Of a stretch of DNA of 10,525 nucleotides, positions 1 through 6,981 are shown in pieces. The stretch spans positions 1-10,525 of the forward strand of contig JBFIHZ010000120.1 in NCBI GenBank assembly GCA_041601535.1, given 5' to 3'. The notes beneath the pieces were generated by a model that was not told where the DNA came from, did not search any database, and worked only from the letters and a program-made list of their open reading frames with translations. Position 1 is the stretch's first letter; each line of letters opens with the position of its first letter. Source of the DNA: JBFIHZ01 sp041601535 (GTDB taxonomy: Bacteria; Pseudomonadota; Gammaproteobacteria; Xanthomonadales; SZUA-36). Made by a program: the position numbers and the translations under genes.

Positions 1-25
1 CTGACACCAAGGGAGTGTTCACACC

Positions 26-409
26 GTGAATCTTGAGAAAGTCGTTTTCGCCTTTTTTATCGTTCTCGCCCTCACCATCAATTTTGGTTTCTTTGTCGGG
101 GACATGGATAACCCGGATCACCACCACGCGTTTGAGCTGGGCGCCGCACTGGCCATCAGCCTGATCGCCACTCTGGTCAAATTCGGCGACCGTTCGCAAA
201 TGGGCGCCGTCTTGCTGGCTACCAGCCTGGTAGCCGACCTGCAGCTGGCACTGGCCTGCATTATCTGGGCCTGGGCAGCCAACGTCAGCGAGGCCGGAGT
301 CACCGCGGAAATCCTCTCCAGCGTGGTGTCCCTGTCCGGTGGTGCCCTGCTGGCCAACGGGGTTTCGGTAACCCTGCTGGTAGGTGAAACCCTCAGCATC
401 CGGCGCTGA
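26..409 (+). CDS. Small four-helix inner-membrane protein, DUF6394-like, partner of the adjacent K+ channel
   Basis: This 127-aa protein is almost entirely hydrophobic. Four likely membrane segments lie at about residues 5-24, 36-52, 58-84 and 96-120. Between the first two is a short acidic, histidine-rich loop (DMDNPDHHHAFE, residues 26-37). The start is GTG at 26, about ten bases after GGGAG (11-15); no better start is visible. From memory the sequence matches the uncharacterised DUF6394 family of gammaproteobacteria, in particular the N-terminal NLEKV..FFIVLALT.NFGFF and the GAVLLATSLVADLQL stretch. No biochemical role is known to me. The gene ends 66 bp before a 2TM-RCK potassium channel on the same strand, so co-transcription is likely, and a role as channel accessory subunit or in ion homeostasis is an inference from position. 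The promoter lies outside the window. I am sure it is a real membrane protein gene, fairly sure of the family, and unsure of function. Confidence 0.85.
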   Translation: MNLEKVVFAFFIVLALTINFGFFVGDMDNPDHHHAFELGAALAISLIATLVKFGDRSQMGAVLLATSLVADLQLALACIIWAWAANVSEAGVTAEILSSVVSLSGGALLANGVSVTLLVGETLSIRR

Positions 410-475
410 GCAGCGTAATCATGCGCTGCGCCAACACACCGGCAAACCGGGCACGACGCACGCAGCGGTGCTGAT

Positions 476-2197
476 ATGAAAACCTCCACCGGCATGAACG
501 ATATCGTCTGGCTGACCATGCGGCGCATGCGCACGCCGCTGATGCTTATCATCCTGGTGTATTTCGGCTCGGTCATGGGCATGGTGATCATCCCGGGACA
601 GGACGCCCAGGGTAACCCGGTGCAGGTCAGCTTCCTGGATGCGGCCTACTTTGTTGCCATTATGGCCACCACCATCGGTTTCGGAGAAATTCCACAGGCG
701 TTTACCGGCGCCCAGCGCTTGTACGTTTACCTGATCCTGCTGCCGAACGTGGTGGCCTGGCTGTACTCCGTGGGTACCATACTGGGCCTGTTCCTCGATC
801 CCCAGTTCCGTGGCGTGCTGCAACGCGCGCGCTTTACCAGCCGGGTGGAAAAAGCCCGCCGGGGTTTCTACATGGTGTGCGGCTTTGGCAATACCGGCAA
901 TATGATCGTGCATGCACTGCACAAGCGTGGCTTCGGCGCGGTGGTGCTGGAACAGGACCAGGATATCGTGCACAGCATTGCGCTGATCAGTGAAATATCC
1001 CACCTGCCGGCGCTCACCGGCGATGCCTCTGCCCGCTACACGCTGGAACTGGCGGGGCTGCATTCACCGTATTGCCTGGGCGTGATCAGCATCACCAGCA
1101 GTGACCACGTCAATCTCACGGTGGCCATTACCTGCAAGTTGTTGCGCCCCGACCTGCCGGTGCTGGCGCGCAGCGAAAACGAACGGGTTACCGCCAATAT
1201 GGCTTCTTTTGGCACCGACTATGTCGTTGACCCCTACAGTATTTTCGCTGAACGCCTGTTCCTGGCATTTGATTCGCCGGTGAAATACCTGGTGCAGGAC
1301 TGGCTGATCAGCGTACCGGGCAGCAAATTGCGCGAGGAGATTTCCCCACCCGCCGGCCGCTGGATTATCTGCGGGCTGGGGCGTTTCGGCTCACGCATCG
1401 CCGAGCGGCTGAAGGAAGCCAACATGCCGTACACGGTGGTGGATGTGCACCCCGACCGACTGCGTCAGCTGGACGGCGCGGTGCTGGGCCGGGGCACCGA
1501 GGCCGAAACCCTGATGCAGGCCGGTGTCAAAGACGCGGTTGGGCTGGTGGCCGGCACGCGCGATGACATCGACAACCTGTCCATCATCATGACCGCCCGC
1601 GAACTGAACCCGGAGCTGTTTTTTGTCGCCCGCCAGGAACACCAGCAAAACGACGGGCTGTTCGACGCCTCCGGCGCTGACCTGATTTCCCGCCGCGCCC
1701 TGATCGTCGCGCGGCGCATGTTGCTGATGACCACCACCCCGCTGCTGCAGACTTTTCTGCAACATCTGATCAACCAGCACGAGGATTTTGCCCAGCGGGT
1801 GGCCGCGCGCCTGCAGTCGTTTCTGCAAGGCCGTGCCCCGGCCATCTGGGTAACGGAATTAACAGGCAATATGGCGCGCGGCCTGGAGGACGCCAAATCC
1901 CTGGGCGTGCGCATTCAGTTGTCGCACATCACCCGTTACTCGCGCGAAACCAAAAAGCGGCCGCTGCCGTGCATCTGTCTGTTGCTGGAACGCGGCGCCT
2001 CGCGCACGTTTCTGCCGGATGCAAGCCAGGAACTGCACAGCGGCGACCGTTTGTTGTTCGCCGGCCGCGATGGCGCGCATTATGAAATTGAATGGACCCT
2101 GACCGAACCGCATGCCCTGACCGGCAATGCCACCGGCCGCACCATGCCGCGGGGTTACCTGTGGCGCTGGCTGAGCGGCCGGCGTTCGGCGGACTGA
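476..2197 (+). CDS. Potassium channel protein with 2TM pore and tandem RCK (TrkA-N) domains
   Basis: This 573-aa protein is predicted to form a ligand-gated potassium channel in the inner membrane. A first helix (about residues 20-40) is followed by a pore loop with the filter TTIGFGE (65-71), a variant of the K+ signature T-x-G-[YF]-G, and a second helix (about 82-107). Two cytoplasmic nucleotide-binding RCK domains follow. The first has GFGNTG at 136-141 with acidic E159 after beta-2; the second has GLGRFG at 300-305 with D323. The C-terminal 450-540 region, ending SGDRLLFAG, resembles a TrkA-C/RCK-C domain. Two RCK units in one chain recall GsuK and BK-type channels rather than single-RCK E. 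coli Kch. Upstream in frame there is only a stop (TAA 416-418) and no alternative start, so ATG 476 or internal ATG 494 must be used; both have weak ribosome-binding sites. It is likely co-transcribed with the small membrane protein before it. Confidence 0.9.
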   Translation: MKTSTGMNDIVWLTMRRMRTPLMLIILVYFGSVMGMVIIPGQDAQGNPVQVSFLDAAYFVAIMATTIGFGEIPQAFTGAQRLYVYLILLPNVVAWLYSVGTILGLFLDPQFRGVLQRARFTSRVEKARRGFYMVCGFGNTGNMIVHALHKRGFGAVVLEQDQDIVHSIALISEISHLPALTGDASARYTLELAGLHSPYCLGVISITSSDHVNLTVAITCKLLRPDLPVLARSENERVTANMASFGTDYVVDPYSIFAERLFLAFDSPVKYLVQDWLISVPGSKLREEISPPAGRWIICGLGRFGSRIAERLKEANMPYTVVDVHPDRLRQLDGAVLGRGTEAETLMQAGVKDAVGLVAGTRDDIDNLSIIMTARELNPELFFVARQEHQQNDGLFDASGADLISRRALIVARRMLLMTTTPLLQTFLQHLINQHEDFAQRVAARLQSFLQGRAPAIWVTELTGNMARGLEDAKSLGVRIQLSHITRYSRETKKRPLPCICLLLERGASRTFLPDASQELHSGDRLLFAGRDGAHYEIEWTLTEPHALTGNATGRTMPRGYLWRWLSGRRSAD

Positions 2198-2205
2198 CCG
2201 CGCGA

Positions 2206-2229
2206 CGGCAACTGCACCTGCGGTTGCCG
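2206..2229. terminator. Hairpin between convergent stop codons, possible bidirectional terminator
   Basis: The arms 2206-2215 (CGGCAACTGC) and 2220-2229 (GCGGTTGCCG) pair over ten positions, including one T-G wobble, around a four-base loop ACCT. The hairpin fills the 33-bp gap between the channel stop (2195-2197) and the glycosyltransferase stop (2233-2231). Its position argues for transcription termination in both directions. There is no T-tract on either side, so it is not a standard rho-independent terminator and may instead protect mRNA 3' ends. Confidence 0.45.
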
Positions 2230-2230
2230 C

Positions 2231-3235
2231 TCAGGCGACAAACAGGAAATCATCCCCTTCCACCCTGCCGGCGGCCATAAGAAACTCCCGGATTTCCGTG
2301 CGCGCCGAGGGCACACCCACGGCCACCAGGATGACGGCGCCGCTGAACGCCGCCGCCTGTTCAAAATGCAGCACCGGCACGCCGCGCTTGTGCCCGCCAA
2401 TGCGCCGCGGATGCACTTCGAGGAAGGCCCGGATGTCCACCCCCTGCCCGTTCAGCGCATCGTAAAACTGGCGGCCGGTCGGTCCGGCGCCCCACAACAC
2501 CACTGGCCGGCCATGCAGGCGGTGGCGGGCCAGGTAATACGCCTTGGCGGCGATGAATTGCGCGTTGGCATAGCGGCCAGCCGTGCGCGACAGGCGCTGG
2601 GCGTGGTCACGCCAGTGCAGTAACACGCCTGCGGGTTTGCCCAGCCCCAGGCCGGCCGCATCGGCGCGCAGCAGCAAGTCATAATCTTCTGCCCAGGGCG
2701 GATCGGCATAGCCGCCGAGCTGGCGCAGGCAGTCGCTGTGCAGAAAAAAACCCGGGTGCGGCAGCGGGCTTTCGATAAACAGTTCGCGGCGGATGTCATC
2801 CGGCTCACGCAGCGCATTCAGCCATTGCTGGTAGCGCAGGTAACCGCCCTTGAGCGGCTGTGCGGCGATGATCTCCACCTGCAGTCCGGCAATATCTACC
2901 TGTGGATGGGTTTGCAGATAATCCAGCTGGGTCTGCAGGCGTTGCGGCAGCGACAGGTCATCGGCATCCATGCGGGCGATGTAACTGCCACGTGCATGGC
3001 GCCAGCCAGTGTTCAGCGCGGCGACTATGCCACGGCCCTCGCTGGGCAGACGGCGCAGGCGTGGGTCACTGCCGTCCAGCCGCTGCAGCGCACCGTCGTC
3101 GCTGCCATCATCGATCAGCAACAATTCAAGGGACTGCAGGGTTTGTGCCAGGATGCTGTGCACCGCGCCGGCCAGGTAGTCACCGCCGTTGCGTACCGGC
3201 AGGATGACCGAGACCAGCGGCGCGGCCGCATTCAC
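2231..3235 (-). CDS. Family 2 glycosyltransferase with C-terminal Rossmann-like domain
   Basis: This 334-aa protein begins with a GT-A glycosyltransferase family 2 fold: SVILPVRNGG (9-18), the nucleotide-binding IDDGS (41-45), and the metal-binding DADD (90-93). A further acidic motif, WAEDYDLLLR (181-190), sits where the catalytic base usually lies. It should transfer a sugar from a nucleotide-sugar donor, but donor and acceptor cannot be read from the sequence. After about residue 240 a separate segment starts with VVLWGAGPTGRQF (245-257), a dinucleotide-binding-like glycine motif, and ends with a beta strand ILVAVGVPS (302-310). This resembles the N-terminal domain of PglD-type proteins or the tail found on some GT2 enzymes. 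No membrane helix is visible. The start is GTG at 3235 without a clear ribosome-binding site. It lies 75 bp after lysS on the same strand and no other sugar genes are present, so it stands alone here. Confidence 0.85.
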   Translation of the reverse strand: MNAAAPLVSVILPVRNGGDYLAGAVHSILAQTLQSLELLLIDDGSDDGALQRLDGSDPRLRRLPSEGRGIVAALNTGWRHARGSYIARMDADDLSLPQRLQTQLDYLQTHPQVDIAGLQVEIIAAQPLKGGYLRYQQWLNALREPDDIRRELFIESPLPHPGFFLHSDCLRQLGGYADPPWAEDYDLLLRADAAGLGLGKPAGVLLHWRDHAQRLSRTAGRYANAQFIAAKAYYLARHRLHGRPVVLWGAGPTGRQFYDALNGQGVDIRAFLEVHPRRIGGHKRGVPVLHFEQAAAFSGAVILVAVGVPSARTEIREFLMAAGRVEGDDFLFVA

Positions 3236-3246
3236 GTGTTTAACGC

Positions 3247-3282
3247 CGTGCCGAAGCCGGAATTGTCGCCGGCCTCAGCACG
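3247..3282 (-). terminator. Interrupted stem-loop between lysS and the glycosyltransferase gene
   Basis: CGTGC (3247-3251) pairs with GCACG (3278-3282), and GCCGG (3256-3260) pairs with CCGGC (3269-3273). The two stems are separated by a symmetric four-by-four internal loop. The element sits in the 75-bp gap after the lysS stop and could weaken read-through or stabilise the lysS mRNA end. No U-tract follows, so the terminator reading is tentative. Confidence 0.3.
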
Positions 3283-3310
3283 CAGAATAGATAAAGCGGC
3301 CCTGCGCGCT

Positions 3311-4843
3311 TCAGGCTTCCGGCCGCATATAGGGAAACAGCAGCACATCGCGGATGGAGCCACAGTCGGTTAACAGCATCACCAGGCGGTCAATGCCAAT
3401 ACCTTCGCCGGCAGTCGGTGGCATGCCGTACTCCAGCGCGCGGATATAGTCCGCATCGAAATGCATCGCTTCCACATCACCGGCGTCCTTGCTGGCCACC
3501 TGCTGCAGAAAGCGCTCGGCCTGATCTTCCGGGTCGTTCAGCTCGGAGAATCCGTTGGCAATCTCGCGGCCGGCGATAAACAGCTCGAAACGGTCGGTGA
3601 TATCCGGGTTGACATCATTGCGCCGCGACAGCGGTGACACCTCGGTTGGATAGGAAGTGATAAACACCGGGTCCATCAGGTGCTCCTCGGCCACCACATC
3701 GAACAGTTCCATCAACAGCCGGCCGGGGCCCCAGTTGTCTTCCACATGAACGGAGTGCTGTTTGCACGCCTGGCGCAGGACCGCTTCATCCCACAGGTCG
3801 GCATCGGCCAGCTCGGGTGCATGCCGGCGTACCGCCTGTTCCACGCTGAGGCGTTCAAACGGTTTGCCGAAATCCAGTTGATGGCCCTGGTAGCTGACCA
3901 CGGTGCCGCCGGTCACATGCTGTGCCAGTTCCCGCAGCATGGTTTCGGTCAGGTCCATCAGGTCGTTGTAGTCGGCATAGGCCCAGTAAAATTCCAGCAT
4001 GGTGAATTCCGGGTTGTGCCGGGTGGAAACACCTTCATTGCGGAAATTGCGATTGATTTCATATACCCGGTCGAGACCACCGACTATCAGCCGTTTGAGG
4101 TACAGCTCGGGGGCAATGCGCAAATACATGTCGAGATCCAGCGCATTGTGGTGCGTCTGGAACGGACGCGCAGTGGCGCCACCGGGAATCGGGTGCATCA
4201 TCGGCGTTTCAACCTCAAGGAATTCTCGCCCCGGCGCTTCCATAAACGCACGAATGAAACTGATGATGCGCGAGCGGCGGCGGAACACGTCGCGCGACGG
4301 CTGGTTCATCACCAGATCCACGTAGCGCTGCCGGTAACGGATTTCCGTATCGGTCAGGCCATGCCACTTCTCCGGCAACGGCCGCAGTGATTTGGACAGC
4401 AGCCGCAGATGCGTGAGCTTCACCGACAACTCGCCTTTCTGCGTGCGGAACATATGACCGCTGCCGCCGATAATGTCGCCGACATCCCAGTGTTTGAACT
4501 GCTGGTAGACACCTTCAGGCAGGTTGTCGCGCTGGATCACCAGCTGGATATCACCGCTGCGGTCCTGCAGCCGCACGAATGCGATCTTGCCCATGACCCG
4601 CTTGGCCATCATGCGGCCGGCGACAGCAAAGGTTTCACCGCAGGCCGTCAGCGCGTCGTTGTCGTCATCACCGAAACGCTGGTGCAGTTCGCCGGCGGTG
4701 GCATTGGTGCGGAAATCATTGGGGTAAGCCTGCCCGGCTTCGCGTAACTCGCCCAGCTTGCTGCGCCGTTCGGCAATCAGCCGGTTTTCATCGAGTTCGG
4801 TGGGCGGCGCGCTGGCGCTGTCGGTAGCTTTGCTCATGGTCAC
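3311..4843 (-). CDS. lysS: Lysine--tRNA ligase (class II)
   Basis: Lysyl-tRNA synthetase activates lysine with ATP and loads it onto tRNA-Lys in the cytoplasm. The N-terminal OB-fold anticodon-binding domain spans about residues 70-150 (numbered from GTG 4843). The class II catalytic core follows: motif 1 region EFLEVETPMMHPIPGG (207-222), motif 2 with FRNEGVSTRHNPEFTMLEF (267-285), and motif 3 GEGIGIDRL (479-487). The KLT-like C-terminus is shortened to FPYMRPEA. The length fits the family. Two starts are possible: GTG at 4843 (MTMSKA) or ATG at 4837 (MSKA). I prefer ATG 4837, because GGA lies eight bases ahead of it, at a normal ribosome-binding distance, and because LysS proteins commonly begin MS. 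The gene follows prfB after a 44-bp gap, the usual prfB-lysS arrangement. The gap holds a short tandem duplication. Confidence 0.97.
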   Translation of the reverse strand: MTMSKATDSASAPPTELDENRLIAERRSKLGELREAGQAYPNDFRTNATAGELHQRFGDDDNDALTACGETFAVAGRMMAKRVMGKIAFVRLQDRSGDIQLVIQRDNLPEGVYQQFKHWDVGDIIGGSGHMFRTQKGELSVKLTHLRLLSKSLRPLPEKWHGLTDTEIRYRQRYVDLVMNQPSRDVFRRRSRIISFIRAFMEAPGREFLEVETPMMHPIPGGATARPFQTHHNALDLDMYLRIAPELYLKRLIVGGLDRVYEINRNFRNEGVSTRHNPEFTMLEFYWAYADYNDLMDLTETMLRELAQHVTGGTVVSYQGHQLDFGKPFERLSVEQAVRRHAPELADADLWDEAVLRQACKQHSVHVEDNWGPGRLLMELFDVVAEEHLMDPVFITSYPTEVSPLSRRNDVNPDITDRFELFIAGREIANGFSELNDPEDQAERFLQQVASKDAGDVEAMHFDADYIRALEYGMPPTAGEGIGIDRLVMLLTDCGSIRDVLLFPYMRPEA

Positions 4844-4876
4844 ATTCCAGGTTCGGGGTCATTCCAGGTTAGGGAG
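4843..4876 (-). repeat. Imperfect 17-bp tandem duplication in the lysS leader
   Basis: On the plus strand, 4843-4859 and 4860-4876 are adjacent 17-bp units, each beginning CATTCCAGGTT (11 of 11 identical) and continuing with a shared GGG; 14 of 17 positions agree. Read on the coding strand, each copy gives AACCTGGAATG, a weak ribosome-binding site and an ATG. The copy nearer lysS gives ATG (4845-4843) directly followed by TGA. The farther copy gives ATG (4862-4860), opening a 24-codon frame that overlaps the beginning of lysS out of frame and stops at 4788. Either could influence lysS initiation, but this is inference. Confidence 0.7.
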
Positions 4877-4887
4877 TATTGCAGGGA

Positions 4888-5983
4888 TTACAGGCCCTGT
4901 TTCAGCGAAGCTTCCACGAAGCCATCGAGATCGCCATCCAGCACCGCCTGGGTGTTACCCACTTCCACGCCGGTGCGCAAATCCTTGATGCGGGACTGGT
5001 CCAGCACGTAGGAACGGATCTGGCTGCCCCAGCCGATGTCGGATTTGCTGTCTTCCAGCTGCTGGGTGGCTTCATTGCGTTTTTGCAGCTCGTACTCGTA
5101 TAGCTTGGCGCGCAACTGCTTCATCGCCTGGTCTTTGTTCTTGTGTTGCGAGCGGTCGTTCTGGCATTGCACCACGATGCCGGTGGGCTCGTGGGTGATG
5201 CGTACCGCCGATTCAGTGGTATTGACGTGCTGGCCGCCGGCCCCGGAGGCACGGTAGACATCGATGCGTAAATCGGCCGGATTGATCTCGATATCGATGT
5301 CATCATCCACTTCGGGCGAGACAAATACCGCGGCAAACGAGGTGTGGCGGCGGTTGCCTGAATCGAACGGGGACTTGCGCACCAGGCGGTGCACGCCGAT
5401 CTCGGTGCGGCACCAGCCATACGCATAGTCACCGTTGATATAGATGGTGGCGCTCTTGATGCCGGCGACATCGCCGGCGGAAACTTCTACCAGCTCGGCT
5501 TCCCAGCCACGCCGTTCCGCCCAGCGCAGATACATGCGCAGCAGCATTTCGGCCCAGTCCTGCGCCTCGGTGCCGCCGGAGCCGGCCTGGATATCCAGGT
5601 AACAGGGGTTGGGGTCCATTTCGCCGGAGAACATGCGCTCGAACTCCAGCCGCTCCACATCGGCTTCGAGCCGTTCGAGGTCGCTGATCACGGACGCCAG
5701 CACTTCCTCGTCATTCTCCTCGCGCGCCAGTTCCAGCATTTCCGCCGCGTCCGCCAGCCCGGATTCAAGCTCGGTCAGCGTCGTGACAATGCCGGACAGC
5801 CGGGAACGTTCGCGCCCCAGTGACTGGGCACGCTCGGGTTCATTCCAGACGGATGGGTTTTCCAGTTCGCGGTCTACTTCTTCCAGCCGGTCACGCTTGC
5901 CAGCATAGTCAAAGATACCCCCTGAGCCCTTCGGAGCGGCTCTGCAGGTCGTCGATCAGATTCGAATATTGGTTGGTTTCCAC
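4888..5983 (-). CDS. prfB: Peptide chain release factor 2, expressed by +1 programmed frameshift
   Basis: RF2 reads UGA and UAA in the ribosomal A site and triggers peptide release. The coding region is in two parts: GTG 5983 to CTT 5912 (24 codons, METNQYSNL...LRGYL), then in-frame TGA (5911-5909), then +1 reading from GAC (5910-5908) to TAA at 4890-4888. The joined product is 364 aa, against 365 in E. coli, with the junction LRGYL/DYAGKR at the conserved place. The SPF anticodon-like tripeptide is at 204-206 and the GGQ catalytic motif at 249-251. The residue before SGAGGQ is alanine (A245), as in most bacteria, not the threonine of E. coli K-12. The first in-frame ATG after the shift (5739) would give only 283 aa lacking domain 1, so that start is wrong. 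An upstream in-frame TAA (near 6019) leaves GTG 5983 as the only reasonable start, with GGAA about seven bases ahead. lysS follows. Confidence 0.97.
5908..5923 (-). promoter_or_regulatory. Programmed +1 frameshift signal of prfB
   Basis: The coding strand reads AGGGGGTATCTTTGAC. It contains a Shine-Dalgarno-like AGGGGG (5923-5918), a three-base spacer TAT, the slippery CTT (5914-5912), the TGA stop (5911-5909) and the following C (5908), which makes a poorly terminating TGAC context. This is base for base the known RF2 autoregulation site: low RF2 slows termination and lets tRNA-Leu slip onto UUU. RF2 therefore controls its own synthesis here. Confidence 0.97.
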
Positions 5984-6013
5984 GGGTGTATTCCGGCCGG
6001 AGCAAAACGCGGC

Positions 6014-6019
6014 ATTTTA
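6014..6019 (-). promoter_or_regulatory. Candidate -10 element for prfB-lysS
   Basis: On the minus strand TAAAAT (6019-6014) is one base from the sigma-70 -10 consensus and would place a transcription start about 20-25 bases before the GTG of prfB. No good -35 hexamer is present at 16-18 bases, so the assignment rests on the -10 and position alone. Confidence 0.4.
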
Positions 6020-6072
6020 CACCAAAGTGGCGGCCACGCGAGGACTGCCTGAAGTTTGCAGCCACTGTTACC

Positions 6073-6078
6073 TATACT
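6073..6078 (+). promoter_or_regulatory. Candidate -10 element for the secreted-protein gene
   Basis: TATACT (6073-6078) differs from the sigma-70 -10 consensus at one position and lies about 50 bases before the ATG at 6131. No convincing -35 is seen at normal spacing. With the opposite-strand TAAAAT about 55 bases away, 5984-6130 is a compact divergent promoter region. Confidence 0.4.
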
Positions 6079-6130
6079 ATCGGTTAAGCCGATCGATGTG
6101 TAGCAAAGCAAAACACGGGAGAACAAGCTT

Positions 6131-6913
6131 ATGAGGAATCAATTCAAGCTCTTGACAGGAGCCGCGCTGACCAGCCTGCTGATGCTCGCGGCCAGCCTGG
6201 TTTATGCACAGGACACACCGGGTAATCTGGCCGAACTGTGGCTGGTGACCGTGCAGTCCGGTCACCAGGCAGAATTCGAATCCGGCCTGAAAGAACACAT
6301 GCAATTACGCGTGCAACACAAGGACCCCCAGAACTGGCAGGTGTTTGTGCCGGTGACTGGTGACCGTTTGACTACCTACGTCATCCGCAGCTGCTGCTTT
6401 AGCTGGACCGAAAAAGACGCATTCGTTGTGTGGGACCAGAACAACCCAGCGGTCATGGAACAGTGGTTTACCAAACAGGACCCGCATACCGCGGGTTACG
6501 CCCATTATTTCAACGAAATCGACGGTGACAACAGCCATTGGGCCGATAACCCCACCGCACCGCCGATGGTAGGTGTCAGCGACTATATGGTGCGCCCCGA
6601 CCAAAGCATGGATTTTGAAAAAGCCCGCAAGCAACTCAGCCAGGTTGCTTTGAACCAGGGTTGGGCAGAGCAAGGTTACCACTGGGCCTGGTTAAGCCGT
6701 ATTGGTGGCAAACCCATGACTTCGCTGGTGGTGCCGTACGAAAACTACGCCGCGATGCAAATGCCAGCGCAGACCTTCAGCGACTTTCTGGTGGAAAAAA
6801 TGGGCCAGGAAGAAGCCATGGCACTGATGAGCCAGTTCAGCGGCAGCACCCATTCATCCCACTACACCGTGTACCAGCATCGCCCCGACCTGTCCATGCC
6901 GGCGCCTGAGTAG
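6131..6913 (+). CDS. Secreted protein of unknown function with two related halves
   Basis: I do not recognise this 260-aa protein. It starts at ATG 6131, eight bases after a strong GGGAGA (6117-6122). A classical signal peptide has a basic start (MRNQFK), a hydrophobic core (about 8-24) and a likely cut after VYA (A26/Q27), so the mature protein should be periplasmic or exported. No lipobox is seen. The mature part seems to contain two similar halves. A phenylalanine-glutamate helix start (F49-E50; F162-E163) is followed by a strand-turn-strand with W69...G77-x-R-L-T-T in the first half and W185...G193-x-P-M-T-S in the second. This would suit a tandem dimeric alpha/beta barrel (ABM-like) fold, but that is inference. 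The only cysteines are the adjacent pair C88-C89. It is monocistronic: a divergent promoter region lies upstream and a terminator follows. Confidence 0.85.
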   Translation: MRNQFKLLTGAALTSLLMLAASLVYAQDTPGNLAELWLVTVQSGHQAEFESGLKEHMQLRVQHKDPQNWQVFVPVTGDRLTTYVIRSCCFSWTEKDAFVVWDQNNPAVMEQWFTKQDPHTAGYAHYFNEIDGDNSHWADNPTAPPMVGVSDYMVRPDQSMDFEKARKQLSQVALNQGWAEQGYHWAWLSRIGGKPMTSLVVPYENYAAMQMPAQTFSDFLVEKMGQEEAMALMSQFSGSTHSSHYTVYQHRPDLSMPAPE

Positions 6914-6939
6914 ACAGCACGGCATCTGGCATTGACCAG

Positions 6940-6981
6940 CGCCGGCCCTCCGCCTCACGGCTGTGGGCCGGCGATGGTTTT
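6940..6981 (+). terminator. Rho-independent terminator after the secreted-protein gene
   Basis: The arms CGCCGGCCC (6940-6948) and GGGCCGGCG (6965-6973) form a perfect nine-base-pair GC-rich stem, with a further CCG/CGG pairing (6950-6952, 6958-6960) inside the loop. TTTT (6978-6981) follows four bases later. It begins 27 bases after the stop at 6913. A second, weaker hairpin GCTGC-AGT-GCAGC (6992-7004), followed by TTTT (7007-7010), may back it up. Confidence 0.65.

Noticed and set aside
419..1063. Minus-strand open frame of 214 codons over the start of the channel gene
   Set aside because: It is antisense to the channel pore and first RCK domain; the His-rich, low-complexity product is typical of shadow frames.
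1391..1914. Two overlapping minus-strand open frames within the second RCK domain
   Set aside because: Both are antisense to conserved Rossmann motifs and lack ribosome-binding sites or known domains.
3680..4390. Plus-strand open frame of 236 codons inside lysS
   Set aside because: It lies antisense to the conserved LysS catalytic core and its product has no recognisable motif.
4888..5739. RF2 starting at the ATG at 5739
   Set aside because: It would lack the N-terminal domain; the same frame continues upstream to a canonical frameshift site with a GTG-started leader.
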